In this document: positions 35,079-42,119 of the stretch, piece by piece
Numbering within the stretch: the first letter of the stretch is position 1
Layout: every line of letters begins with the position of its first letter
NCBI RefSeq assembly: GCF_016806835.2
Contig: NZ_CP086111.1
Span: 2,305,001-2,369,000, forward strand
DNA: 64,000 nt
Direction: 5' to 3'
Origin: Skermanella rosea
GTDB lineage: Bacteria > Pseudomonadota > Alphaproteobacteria > Azospirillales > Azospirillaceae
The notes under the pieces: generated by a model
What the model was told of the DNA's origin: nothing
Database searches by the model: none
The model's input: the letters and a program-made list of their open reading frames with translations, nothing else
Made by a program: the position numbers and the translations under genes

Positions 35079-35648
35079 ATGGGCCTGTCCTATTGCGAAG
35101 CAGCACCTGGGCATCCGTGGCACGGGCCTTATCATGACGGGGAGTACGGGTTCCCGTCCGCCGACGAGCGGGTCCTGTTCGAACGGCTGGTCCTGGAGAT
35201 CAACCAGGCCGGACTATCCTGGCTGACCATCCTGAAGAAGCGCGCGGCCTTCGCCGCCGCTTTCGAGAATTACGACGTCGACCGGATCGCCGCCTACGGC
35301 GAGGAAGACCGGGCGCGGCTGCTGGGCGACGCCGGCATCATCCGCAACCGGCTCAAGATCGATGCCGTGATCGAGAACGCGCGCCGCGTCCAGGCCCTCC
35401 GTGCCTCCCACGGCGGTTTCGCCGGATGGCTGGACAGCCACCATCCGCTGGACAAGGCGGGGTGGGTGAAGCTGTTCAAGGCGCAGTTCCGCTTCACGGG
35501 CGGGGAGATCGTGAACGAGTTCCTGATGAGTCTCGGCTATCTGCCCGGTGCCCATAATCCGGGCTGCCCGGTGCATCGCCACCTGGAATCGCTTGATCCC
35601 CCCTGGATTCGGGCTGAACGGAGCGGGTTTACCGGATATCGAGCTTAA
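35079..35648 (+). CDS. tag: DNA-3-methyladenine glycosylase I
   Basis: The 189-residue repair enzyme removes 3-methyladenine from alkylated DNA. The HhH-GPD-like fold is closed by a zinc site whose ligands are visible: Cys6, His19, His159 and Cys163. YHDGEYGFP and LEINQAGLSWLTILKKR (with active-site Glu40) match E. coli Tag. About 15 C-terminal residues extend past the zinc site. It ends the run that started at nuoA; no clear terminator follows at once. Confidence 0.95.
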   Translation: MGLSYCEAAPGHPWHGPYHDGEYGFPSADERVLFERLVLEINQAGLSWLTILKKRAAFAAAFENYDVDRIAAYGEEDRARLLGDAGIIRNRLKIDAVIENARRVQALRASHGGFAGWLDSHHPLDKAGWVKLFKAQFRFTGGEIVNEFLMSLGYLPGAHNPGCPVHRHLESLDPPWIRAERSGFTGYRA

Positions 35649-35713
35649 ACTTTGGGCAAACCGTTGGGCGAAACGCGCTCAATTGCACAGGGCTTAAGCA
35701 AAAGAGCAAGAAA

Positions 35714-35776
35714 ATGAGCAAAAGAAAAGGCAAGCTCCATTTTGTGGCTTGCCTTGCTCAGTTCCTCAGACAATAA
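35714..35776 (+). CDS. Possible 20-codon small ORF
   Basis: ATG at 35714 opens 20 codons ending at TAA 35774-35776; the peptide begins MSKRKGKLHFVACLAQ. It has a lysine-rich start and a short hydrophobic stretch. A weak AAGAGC precedes it. It overlaps the hairpin and promoter candidate, so it may be chance. Offered only because the purine-rich leader and A/T-rich context are unlike the rest of the window. Confidence 0.15.
   Translation: MSKRKGKLHFVACLAQFLRQ
35727..35755 (+). other. 9-bp hairpin downstream of tag
   Basis: AAGGCAAGC pairs perfectly with GCTTGCCTT around an 11-nt loop, and TGAGC (35715-35719) can pair with GCTCA (35756-35760) outside an asymmetric bulge. A T-run follows only about 20 nt later (35776-35781), so it is at best a weak terminator for tag. 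Confidence 0.4.
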
Positions 35777-35777
35777 T
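35749..35777 (+). promoter_or_regulatory. Promoter candidate for the small RNA
   Basis: TTGCCT, 17 bp and AATAAT match the consensus at 4/6 and 5/6 with ideal spacing. The predicted start is near 35784. Confidence 0.45.
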
Positions 35778-35783
35778 TTTTAT

Positions 35784-35875
35784 CGCTGAGAGGGTTTATC
35801 CCTCTTACCGACGCCTGGTGGCGATTCCTCCCTAACTTCAGGCCGCGCTGCGGTGACAGCGCGGCCCTTTTCTTA
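35784..35875 (+). ncRNA. Candidate small regulatory RNA with CCTCCC motif
   Basis: Between the promoter candidate and a clean terminator lies about 90 nt without a coding frame. It can fold into hairpin 1 (AGAGGG 35789-35794 with CCCTCT 35800-35805), hairpin 2 (CGCC/GGCG, 35812-35823), an unpaired stretch 35824-35840 containing CCTCCC (35827-35832, complementary to a Shine-Dalgarno sequence), and terminator stem 35841-35866 with its T-rich tail. That layout is the normal anatomy of a trans-acting bacterial sRNA. Exposed CCUCC motifs are known in alphaproteobacterial sRNA families. No family name can be assigned by eye. Confidence 0.5.
35841..35875 (+). terminator. Rho-independent terminator of the small RNA candidate
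   Basis: Perfect 10-bp stem GGCCGCGCTG/CAGCGCGGCC, 6-nt loop CGGTGA, followed by CTTTTCTTA. No gene ends nearby (tag stops about 190 nt earlier), which is the main reason to suspect an RNA gene in front of it. Confidence 0.85.
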
Positions 35876-36236
35876 TTGTGAGCGAAACCTTACGCCATGC
35901 TTGCGTCATCGTCACCTGTTTTCTGCCCAATCCATGGCTCTTTGCCGCGGTACTGATCATGTCGCGGTTCAGCCGGGCATGCGGGGCGGATCGGGCAAAA
36001 CGGTTGTGGCCGATACCGCCGAATTGGTACAAAGGCATCCGGTCACACGCGGCTTTCAGGGCAGGGCGTCTCGCGTCATGGGCAACGGCACACCTGCCTC
36101 GAAATGCGTAAGGTCTTTCAGAAAAATCCCGGGTTCCAAGCCACCCTGCGGGTCTTCATCCTGCATAGGGCTGCCTGCGGCCGGCTTACCGCCCGTCCCG
36201 TCACTTGAACCAACTCTCTCGGAGGGAACAAGAAAC

Positions 36237-37328
36237 ATGCTCAACAGACGCCAGTTCGGTCTTTCGGTGGCCGGGACCGCCGCAGCCCTCAGTGTCGGTC
36301 CGACGGTCGGTCGCGCGTTCGCCGCCGACAAGCTGAAGGTCGGCTTCGTCTATGTCGGTCCGGTTTCGGATCACGGCTACAGCTATCAGCACGACCTGGG
36401 CCGCCGCCACATCGCCGAGCATTTCGGCGACCGGATCGAGACCACCTATGTGGAGAACGTGGCCGAGGGTCCCGACACCGAGCGGGTGATCAACCAGCTG
36501 GCCGCCGGCGGCGCCGGGCTGATCTTCACGACGTCGTTCGGGTTCATGAACCCGACGCTGAAGGTCGCGCAGCGTTTCCCCAAAGTGAAGTTCGAGCACG
36601 CGACCGGGTACAAGCGCGCGGCCAACGTGGCCACGTATTCCGGCCGCTTCTACGAGGGCCGCACCGTCTGCGGCCTGCTCGCCGGCAAGATGACCAAGTC
36701 CAACATCATCGGCTATATCGGGTCCTTCCCGATCCCCGAGGTGGTCAGCGGCATCAATGCCTTCACGCTGGCGCTGCGCAGCGTCAATCCCCAGGCGCAG
36801 GTGCGGGTGGTCTGGGTGAACAGCTGGTACGACCCGGGCAAGGAGGCGGCCGCCGCCAAGGCGCTGATCGACCAGGGCGCCGACATCCTGGCCCAGCACA
36901 CCGACAGCCCGGCCCCGATCCAGGAAGCCGAGGCCCGCGGCATCCATGCCTTCGGCCAGTCTTCGGACATGAGCCGGTTCGGCCCGAAGGCCCACCTGAC
37001 CTCCATCGTGGACGACTGGAATCCCTACTACCAGCAGCGGGTCCAGGCCGTCCTCGACGGCACCTGGAAGTCGGAGGATTACTGGGGAGGCCTCGCCACC
37101 GGGACGGTCTTCCTGCCGCCGTTCAACGATGCGGTCCCTGACGACGTGAAGGCGCTGGGCAACAAGGCGATCGAGGACATCAAGTCGGGCGCCCTGCATC
37201 CCTTCACCGGCCCGATCAAGGACCAGTCCGGCAAGGTCGTGATCGCCGAGGGCAAGACCGCCACCGACCCGGAGATCCTGTCGATGGCCTATTACGTGGA
37301 AGGCGTCCAGGGGACCCTGCCCAAGTAA
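36237..37328 (+). CDS. BMP-family substrate-binding protein (Tat-exported)
   Basis: A 363-residue binding protein of the basic-membrane-protein (BMP/Med/PnrA) family. The N-terminus has a twin-arginine motif (NRRQFGLS, residues 3-10), a hydrophobic run and cleavage near AFA-AD at about 29-30, so it is exported folded. The mature part starts [22 protein letters not shown], the family opening. BMP proteins bind nucleosides or similar small molecules for ABC import. No permease or ATPase gene lies beside it, so its transporter is elsewhere or it works alone. Ligand unknown. Confidence 0.9.
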   Translation: MLNRRQFGLSVAGTAAALSVGPTVGRAFAADKLKVGFVYVGPVSDHGYSYQHDLGRRHIAEHFGDRIETTYVENVAEGPDTERVINQLAAGGAGLIFTTSFGFMNPTLKVAQRFPKVKFEHATGYKRAANVATYSGRFYEGRTVCGLLAGKMTKSNIIGYIGSFPIPEVVSGINAFTLALRSVNPQAQVRVVWVNSWYDPGKEAAAAKALIDQGADILAQHTDSPAPIQEAEARGIHAFGQSSDMSRFGPKAHLTSIVDDWNPYYQQRVQAVLDGTWKSEDYWGGLATGTVFLPPFNDAVPDDVKALGNKAIEDIKSGALHPFTGPIKDQSGKVVIAEGKTATDPEILSMAYYVEGVQGTLPK

Positions 37329-37477
37329 CCTGCCCAAGTAAGCGGTGCCTGCCGGGGGCGTGTCGCGCGCCCCCGGCATGGACTTGCCGGCATGGACTTG
37401 TCCGGCGCTATTCCCTACAGTCCGCTCCGATCGGACTGGCCATGGGCCGGTCGTCCCCGAGCCCCGTGAGAAGTCGA

Positions 37478-38791
37478 ATGCGGTTGTCCGCCTATTTCCT
37501 GCCCACCCTGAAGGAAAACCCCAACGAGGCGCAGATCGTCTCGCACCGGCTTATGCTGCGCGCCGGCATGATCCGGCAGACCAGCGCCGGCATCTATGCC
37601 TGGCTGCCGCTGGGGTTCCGCGTGCTGAAGAAGATCGAGCAGATCGTGCGCGAGGAGCAGGACGCCGCGGGCGCGCAGGAACTGCTGATGCCGACGATCC
37701 AGCCGGCAGAGCTGTGGAAGGAAAGCGGCCGGTACGACGATTACGGCAAGGAGATGCTGCGCATCCGCGACCGGCACGAGCGCGAGATGCTGTTCGGCCC
37801 GACCAACGAGGAGATGATCACCGACATCTTCCGGTCGGCGGTGAAGAGCTACCGCGACCTGCCGCGGAACCTCTACCATATCCAGTGGAAGTTCCGGGAC
37901 GAGATCCGCCCCCGATTCGGCGTGATGCGGGGGCGCGAGTTCCTGATGAAGGACGCCTACTCGTTCGACCTGGACCAGGCCGGCGCCCGCCGCTCGTACC
38001 AGAAGATGTTCCTGGCCTATCTGCGGACCTTCGCCCGGCTCGGCATGAAGGCGATCCCGATGCAGGCCGACACCGGCCCGATCGGCGGCGACCTCAGCCA
38101 CGAGTTCATCATCCTGGCGGAAACCGGCGAGAGCGGGGTGTTCTGCGACAAGGAGTGGCTGGACCTGGACGTGCTGTCCAGCGCGCCCGGATTCGACGAC
38201 GACCTCGCGCCGTTCTTCGAGAAATACACCAGCATCTACGCCGCCACCGACGAGAAGCACGATCCCGCCACCTCGCCGCTGCCGGCGGGGGAGCTGGTGA
38301 ACGCCCGCGGGATCGAGGTCGGCCATATCTTCTATTTCGGCACCAAGTACTCGGCCCCGCTGGGCGCCGTGGTCGCCGGGCCGAACGGCGAGCAGGTCAC
38401 CCTGGAGATGGGATCGTACGGCATCGGCGTGTCGCGGCTGGTCGGCGCGATCATCGAGGCGAGCCATGACGAGGCCGGCATCATCTGGCCGGACAGTGTG
38501 GCGCCCTTCAAGGTCGGCCTGATCAACCTGAAGACCGGCGACGCCGAGTGCGACCGCGTTTGCGACGAGCTGTACCGCGACCTGAACGCCGCGGGCGTCG
38601 AGGTGATCTACGACGACCGCAACGAGCGGGCCGGCGGCAAGTTCGCCGACATGGACCTGATCGGCATCCCGTGGCAGCTGACCGTCGGTCCGCGGGGGCT
38701 GAAGAGCGGCGTCGTCGAGCTGAAGCGCCGTGCCACCGGCGAGCGCGAGGAACTGTCGCGCGACGCCGCCCTGGCCAAGCTGACCGCCTGA
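37478..38791 (+). CDS. proS: Prolyl-tRNA synthetase
   Basis: A 437-residue class II aminoacyl-tRNA synthetase of the short alphaproteobacterial (mitochondrial-like) form without the editing insertion of E. coli ProS. Motif 1 is around [21 protein letters not shown], motif 2 [21 protein letters not shown], motif 3 [15 protein letters not shown], followed by the anticodon-binding domain (about 345-437). ATG 37478 begins [15 protein letters not shown], the family start. Confidence 0.96.
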   Translation: MRLSAYFLPTLKENPNEAQIVSHRLMLRAGMIRQTSAGIYAWLPLGFRVLKKIEQIVREEQDAAGAQELLMPTIQPAELWKESGRYDDYGKEMLRIRDRHEREMLFGPTNEEMITDIFRSAVKSYRDLPRNLYHIQWKFRDEIRPRFGVMRGREFLMKDAYSFDLDQAGARRSYQKMFLAYLRTFARLGMKAIPMQADTGPIGGDLSHEFIILAETGESGVFCDKEWLDLDVLSSAPGFDDDLAPFFEKYTSIYAATDEKHDPATSPLPAGELVNARGIEVGHIFYFGTKYSAPLGAVVAGPNGEQVTLEMGSYGIGVSRLVGAIIEASHDEAGIIWPDSVAPFKVGLINLKTGDAECDRVCDELYRDLNAAGVEVIYDDRNERAGGKFADMDLIGIPWQLTVGPRGLKSGVVELKRRATGEREELSRDAALAKLTA

Positions 38792-38834
38792 GACCGACAC
38801 GCACCGCCCATCAGTCCAAAAAGGCCTTACAGGC

Positions 38835-40079
38835 ATGATCTTCGGCGCTTTCGAACGCATGGTCGCGATGCGGTACCTCCGCGCGCGGCGGCAGGAAGGC
38901 TTCATCTCGGTGATCGCCGCGTTCTCGCTGCTGGGCATCGGGCTCGGCGTCGCGACCCTGATCATCGTGATGGCCGTCATGAACGGCTTCCGGTCGGAAC
39001 TGCTGGGCCGGGTGCTCGGCCTGAACGGCCACATGAACGTCTACGCGATCCAGGGCCCGCTGCCCGACTACCAGCCGCTCGCCGACCGTCTGCGGCAAGT
39101 GCCCGGCGTCACCTCGGTGACGCCGACCGTCGAGGCGCAGGCCCTGGTCACTGTCCGAGGCGTGTCGTCCGGCGCCATCGTCCGAGGGATCGCGCCCGAG
39201 GATTTCCGGGTCCGGCCGACCGTCTCCAACCATATCGTGCGAGGGTCTCTCGACCGTTTCGAGGACGAGAACGTAGCTATCGGCATCCGGATGGCGCAGC
39301 GGCTGGGTCTCGCCGTCGGCGACCAGCTCACGCTGATCAGCCCGCAGGGGAACACCAGCGCCTTCGGGACGGTACCGCGCATGCGGGCCTACACGATCGG
39401 CGCGATCTTCGACGTCGGCATGTTCGAGTACGACAACAACTTCATCTTCATGCCGCTGCCGGCCGCGCAGGTCTTCTTCCGGGTGCCCGACGCGGTGACG
39501 ACGCTGGAGTTGATGGTCGAGCAGCCCCGGCTGATCTGGGAGTACCGCGGGCCGGTGCAGGAGGTGCTGGGCGGCCGGGCGCGCCTGGTGGACTGGCAGC
39601 AGTCCAACGCCAGCTTCTTCAACGCCCTTCAGGTCGAGCGGAACGTCATGTTCCTGATCCTGACGCTGATCATCCTGGTCGCCGCGTTCAACATCATCTC
39701 CAGCATGATCATGCTGGTGAAGGACAAGGGCAGGGACATCGCGATCCTTCGTACGATGGGTGCCACCCGGGGCATGATCCTGCGCATCTTCTTCCTGGCC
39801 GGCGCCAGCATCGGCGTGATCGGAACGGTGTTCGGCCTCGTCCTGGGCGTCGCCTTCGCCGACAATATCGAGTCGATCCGGCAGGTGATCCAGAACCTGC
39901 TGGGTACCGAACTGTTCTCGGCCGAGATCTATTTCCTGACGCAGCTGCCGGCGGAGATCGACTGGTCCGAAGTGGCCCGGGTGGTTCTGATGGCGCTGGG
40001 GCTGTCCTTCGGCGCCACCATCTATCCGGCGTGGCGGGCGGCCAAGCTCGATCCGGTCGAGGCGCTCCGCTATGAGTGA
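38835..40079 (+). CDS. lolC: Lipoprotein-releasing ABC transporter permease LolC/LolE
   Basis: The 414-residue permease extracts outer-membrane lipoproteins from the inner membrane. One helix near the N-terminus (about 22-48) precedes a large periplasmic domain, and three helices (about 270-395) end with the MacB/FtsX-type core (DKGRDIAILRTMGATRGMILRIFFLAG). Only one permease is encoded; alphaproteobacteria usually use a single LolF-like homodimer instead of the LolC-LolE pair. It overlaps lolD by 8 nt. Confidence 0.94.
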   Translation: MIFGAFERMVAMRYLRARRQEGFISVIAAFSLLGIGLGVATLIIVMAVMNGFRSELLGRVLGLNGHMNVYAIQGPLPDYQPLADRLRQVPGVTSVTPTVEAQALVTVRGVSSGAIVRGIAPEDFRVRPTVSNHIVRGSLDRFEDENVAIGIRMAQRLGLAVGDQLTLISPQGNTSAFGTVPRMRAYTIGAIFDVGMFEYDNNFIFMPLPAAQVFFRVPDAVTTLELMVEQPRLIWEYRGPVQEVLGGRARLVDWQQSNASFFNALQVERNVMFLILTLIILVAAFNIISSMIMLVKDKGRDIAILRTMGATRGMILRIFFLAGASIGVIGTVFGLVLGVAFADNIESIRQVIQNLLGTELFSAEIYFLTQLPAEIDWSEVARVVLMALGLSFGATIYPAWRAAKLDPVEALRYE

Positions 40080-40785
40080 GGCGAGGAACGGGGCGGCCGA
40101 GCCCATGATCCGGCCCATGATCCAGATTGACGGGGTCGTCCGGACCTTCAGGCAGGCGGGCCAGCCGCTCGAGGTGCTGCGTGGCGCGTCACTCCAGGTC
40201 GCCGGCGGCGAGCTGGTGGCCCTGGTCGGGCCGTCGGGCGCGGGCAAGTCGACGCTCCTGCACATCGCCGGCCTGCTGGAGCAGGCCGACGGCGGCGAGA
40301 TCCGCATCGCGGGCAAGCTGGCCAACACCTTGTCCGATGCCGACCGGACCTCCTTGCGCCGCCAGTCCATCGGGTTCGTCTACCAGTTCCACCATCTGCT
40401 GCCGGAATTCAGCGCGCTGGAAAACATCGTGCTGCCGCAGATGATCTCCGGCATCTCGAAATCCGTGGCGCGGAAGCGGGCCATGGAACTGCTGGACCTG
40501 GTCGGCCTGGGTGCGCGGGCCGGCCACCGGCCGGCGCGGCTGTCGGGCGGCGAGCAGCAGCGGGTCGCGATCGCCCGGGCCCTGGCCAACCGCCCGAAAC
40601 TGCTGATCGCGGACGAGCCGACCGGCAACCTGGACCACAAGACGGCGGAGGACGTGTTCGCGATGCTGGCGAACCTGGTTCGAGGCGGCGATTTCGGGGC
40701 GCTGGTCGCGACCCACAACCTCGACCTGGCCGCCCGCATGGACCGGGTGCTCGAACTGAGAGACGGTGTTCTGGTCCAGCATTGA
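40072..40785 (+). CDS. lolD: Lipoprotein-releasing ABC transporter ATP-binding protein LolD
   Basis: A 237-residue ABC ATPase with Walker A GPSGAGKST, Q-loop YQFHHLLPEFSALEN, signature LSGGEQQRVAIARAL and Walker B LLIADEPTGNLD. It energises the permease encoded immediately upstream. The ATG lies inside the end of lolC; an internal ATG 11 codons on (MIRPMIQIDGV) could also be used. Confidence 0.96.
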   Translation: MSEARNGAAEPMIRPMIQIDGVVRTFRQAGQPLEVLRGASLQVAGGELVALVGPSGAGKSTLLHIAGLLEQADGGEIRIAGKLANTLSDADRTSLRRQSIGFVYQFHHLLPEFSALENIVLPQMISGISKSVARKRAMELLDLVGLGARAGHRPARLSGGEQQRVAIARALANRPKLLIADEPTGNLDHKTAEDVFAMLANLVRGGDFGALVATHNLDLAARMDRVLELRDGVLVQH

Positions 40786-40850
40786 GCAATGCCTTACCCT
40801 GTCCCCGGGGCGTACGGCGATGCCCCGGACCACGACAGGAGGGTTGCGCC

Positions 40851-41711
40851 ATGGACCGTAGGATCATCGAGCTCTACGACGAATATACCCACGCCCCGCT
40901 GGACCGCCGGGTCTTCATCAGCCGCCTGACCGCCTTGGCGGGCAGCGCCGCCGCCGCAGCAGCCCTGCTCCCCCTGCTGGAGAGCAACTATGCCCTGGCG
41001 CAGGTCGTGCCGGCGAACGACGCGCGGCTGGAAACCTCCCGCATCACCTGGCCGGGCGCTTCGGGCGACCTCAAGGGCTACCTGGCCAAGCCCAAGGGTG
41101 CCGGAAAGCTGCCGGCGGTGATCGTGATCCACGAGAATCGGGGTTTGAATCCCCACATCGAGGACGTGGTCCGCCGCGTCGCGCTGGAAGGCTTCGTGGC
41201 GCTGGGCCCGGACATGCTGAGCCCGCTCGGCGGGACGCCGGCCGACGAGGATCAGGCCCGGACGATGATCGGCCAGCTCGACGGCAAGCAGACCCTGGAC
41301 AACTTGGTCAGGACCGTCGGATTCCTCCGGAACCACCCCGGGGCGACCGGCAAGGTGGGGGCCATGGGCTTCTGTTGGGGCGGCGGCATGGCAGGCATGC
41401 TGGCGACGGCGTCGCCGGATCTCGACGCTTCGGTGGTCTATTACGGCCGTACTCCGCCGCTGGAGGCGGTGCCGAACATCCGGGCGAAGCTGCTGCTGAA
41501 TTATGCCGGACTGGACGACCGCATCAACGAGAGCGTCCCCGCCTTCGAGGCGGCGCTGAAGAAGGCCGGCGTCGATCATGCCCTGCATATGTACGAGGGC
41601 GCCAACCACGCCTTCAACAACGACACGGCCCCGGCGCGCTACGATGCGGCGGCCGCACGGCTGGCCTGGACCAGGACCGTCGAATTCTTGAAATCCAGCC
41701 TGGGCACCTGA
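40851..41711 (+). CDS. Dienelactone hydrolase family protein (Tat-exported)
   Basis: A 286-residue alpha/beta hydrolase. About 17 residues precede a twin-arginine motif (LDRRVFISRLTALAG) and a hydrophobic stretch, so it is probably exported through Tat. The mature part has the DLH fold: VIVIHENRGLNPHIEDVVRR, the nucleophile in GFCWGGGMAG (Cys175), and a later Asp (NYAGLDDRIN) and His (YEGANHAFNND) completing a Cys-Asp-His triad. Substrate unknown; many such proteins are annotated carboxymethylenebutenolidase without proof. Confidence 0.9.
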   Translation: MDRRIIELYDEYTHAPLDRRVFISRLTALAGSAAAAAALLPLLESNYALAQVVPANDARLETSRITWPGASGDLKGYLAKPKGAGKLPAVIVIHENRGLNPHIEDVVRRVALEGFVALGPDMLSPLGGTPADEDQARTMIGQLDGKQTLDNLVRTVGFLRNHPGATGKVGAMGFCWGGGMAGMLATASPDLDASVVYYGRTPPLEAVPNIRAKLLLNYAGLDDRINESVPAFEAALKKAGVDHALHMYEGANHAFNNDTAPARYDAAAARLAWTRTVEFLKSSLGT

Positions 41712-42119
41712 CGGAGCGGGGAGGGGGCTTGGCAGGGACCGGCAGCATAGTGGCCTCGGGTGTTCCATGATGCCGAGGTCGGCCGGCATTCCCATACTTT
41801 CGGTCGGCGCGTCGAGCCGGGCGAGGCTGGCAAGAGCCTGCAGCAGCATCAGGGGTCTTCTGTATGTCGGAACACCGATCAGGACCCTCGTGTCCGGGCA
41901 CCGCTGGGATTGGCGGCTGCTGAACGGCCCGACAGGACCGCTCCCGACCTGTCCGCAATGCCCGGCAGATTATCTGTTGCCTTGCCGTCACTCCCGTGCC
42001 GGGTTCCATCCGCCAGGCGGGCCGATACTCGGCGTCAAGAGAAAGTTGCGCATGACGCCGGGGCTCCGGCTTGGCATGCTGGGCGCCCGACACACTCCGC
42101 CTCCCGAGTACAGCATCCG
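41712..42119. other. 408-nt spacer before dnaE with repeat-like sequence
   Basis: No convincing gene. The right half (about 41985-42085) looks like a degenerate dispersed palindromic element: a GTCACTCCCG-type edge, a CCATCCGCCAGGCGGGCCGA core and a 7-bp inverted repeat GGCGTCA (42031-42037) with TGACGCC (42053-42059). The left half holds nothing recognisable. Confidence 0.5.
41985..42085. repeat. Candidate REP-like palindromic repeat
   Basis: The edge GTCACTCCCGTGCCGGG, the internal inverted repeat GGCGTCA-N15-TGACGCC and a CCGGGGCTCCGG end have the look of intergenic repeated palindromes scattered through Rhodospirillales genomes. Only one copy is in this window, so repetition cannot be shown here. 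Confidence 0.35.

Larger units (their letters stand above)
35649..36236. other. 588-nt intergenic region between tag and the BMP protein gene
   Basis: The longest gene-free stretch. The left part (35650-35790) is unusually A/T-rich and purine-rich, with three GAGCAA repeats and a 9-bp hairpin (35727-35755). Then comes a promoter-like pair (35749-35777), a candidate small RNA (35784-35875) and its terminator. From 35880 to 36236 I see no gene or clear promoter, only a weak TTGTGG/TACAAA pair near 36004-36033. The BMP gene has a strong GGAGGG ribosome site at its right edge. Confidence 0.7.

Noticed and set aside
35786-35794. TPP-riboswitch-like CTGAGAGGG
   Set aside because: The required partner segments of the THI box (CTGATCTGG-type) are absent and no thiamine gene follows.
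35813-35822. 5S-rRNA-like GCCTGGTGGC
   Set aside because: The similarity stops after about ten bases; no 5S core sequence or rRNA operon is near.
41614-42093. Minus-strand frame of 159 codons in the dnaE upstream spacer
   Set aside because: It is Arg/Pro-rich with no motifs and runs through the repeat-like element and into the 3' end of the hydrolase gene on the opposite strand.
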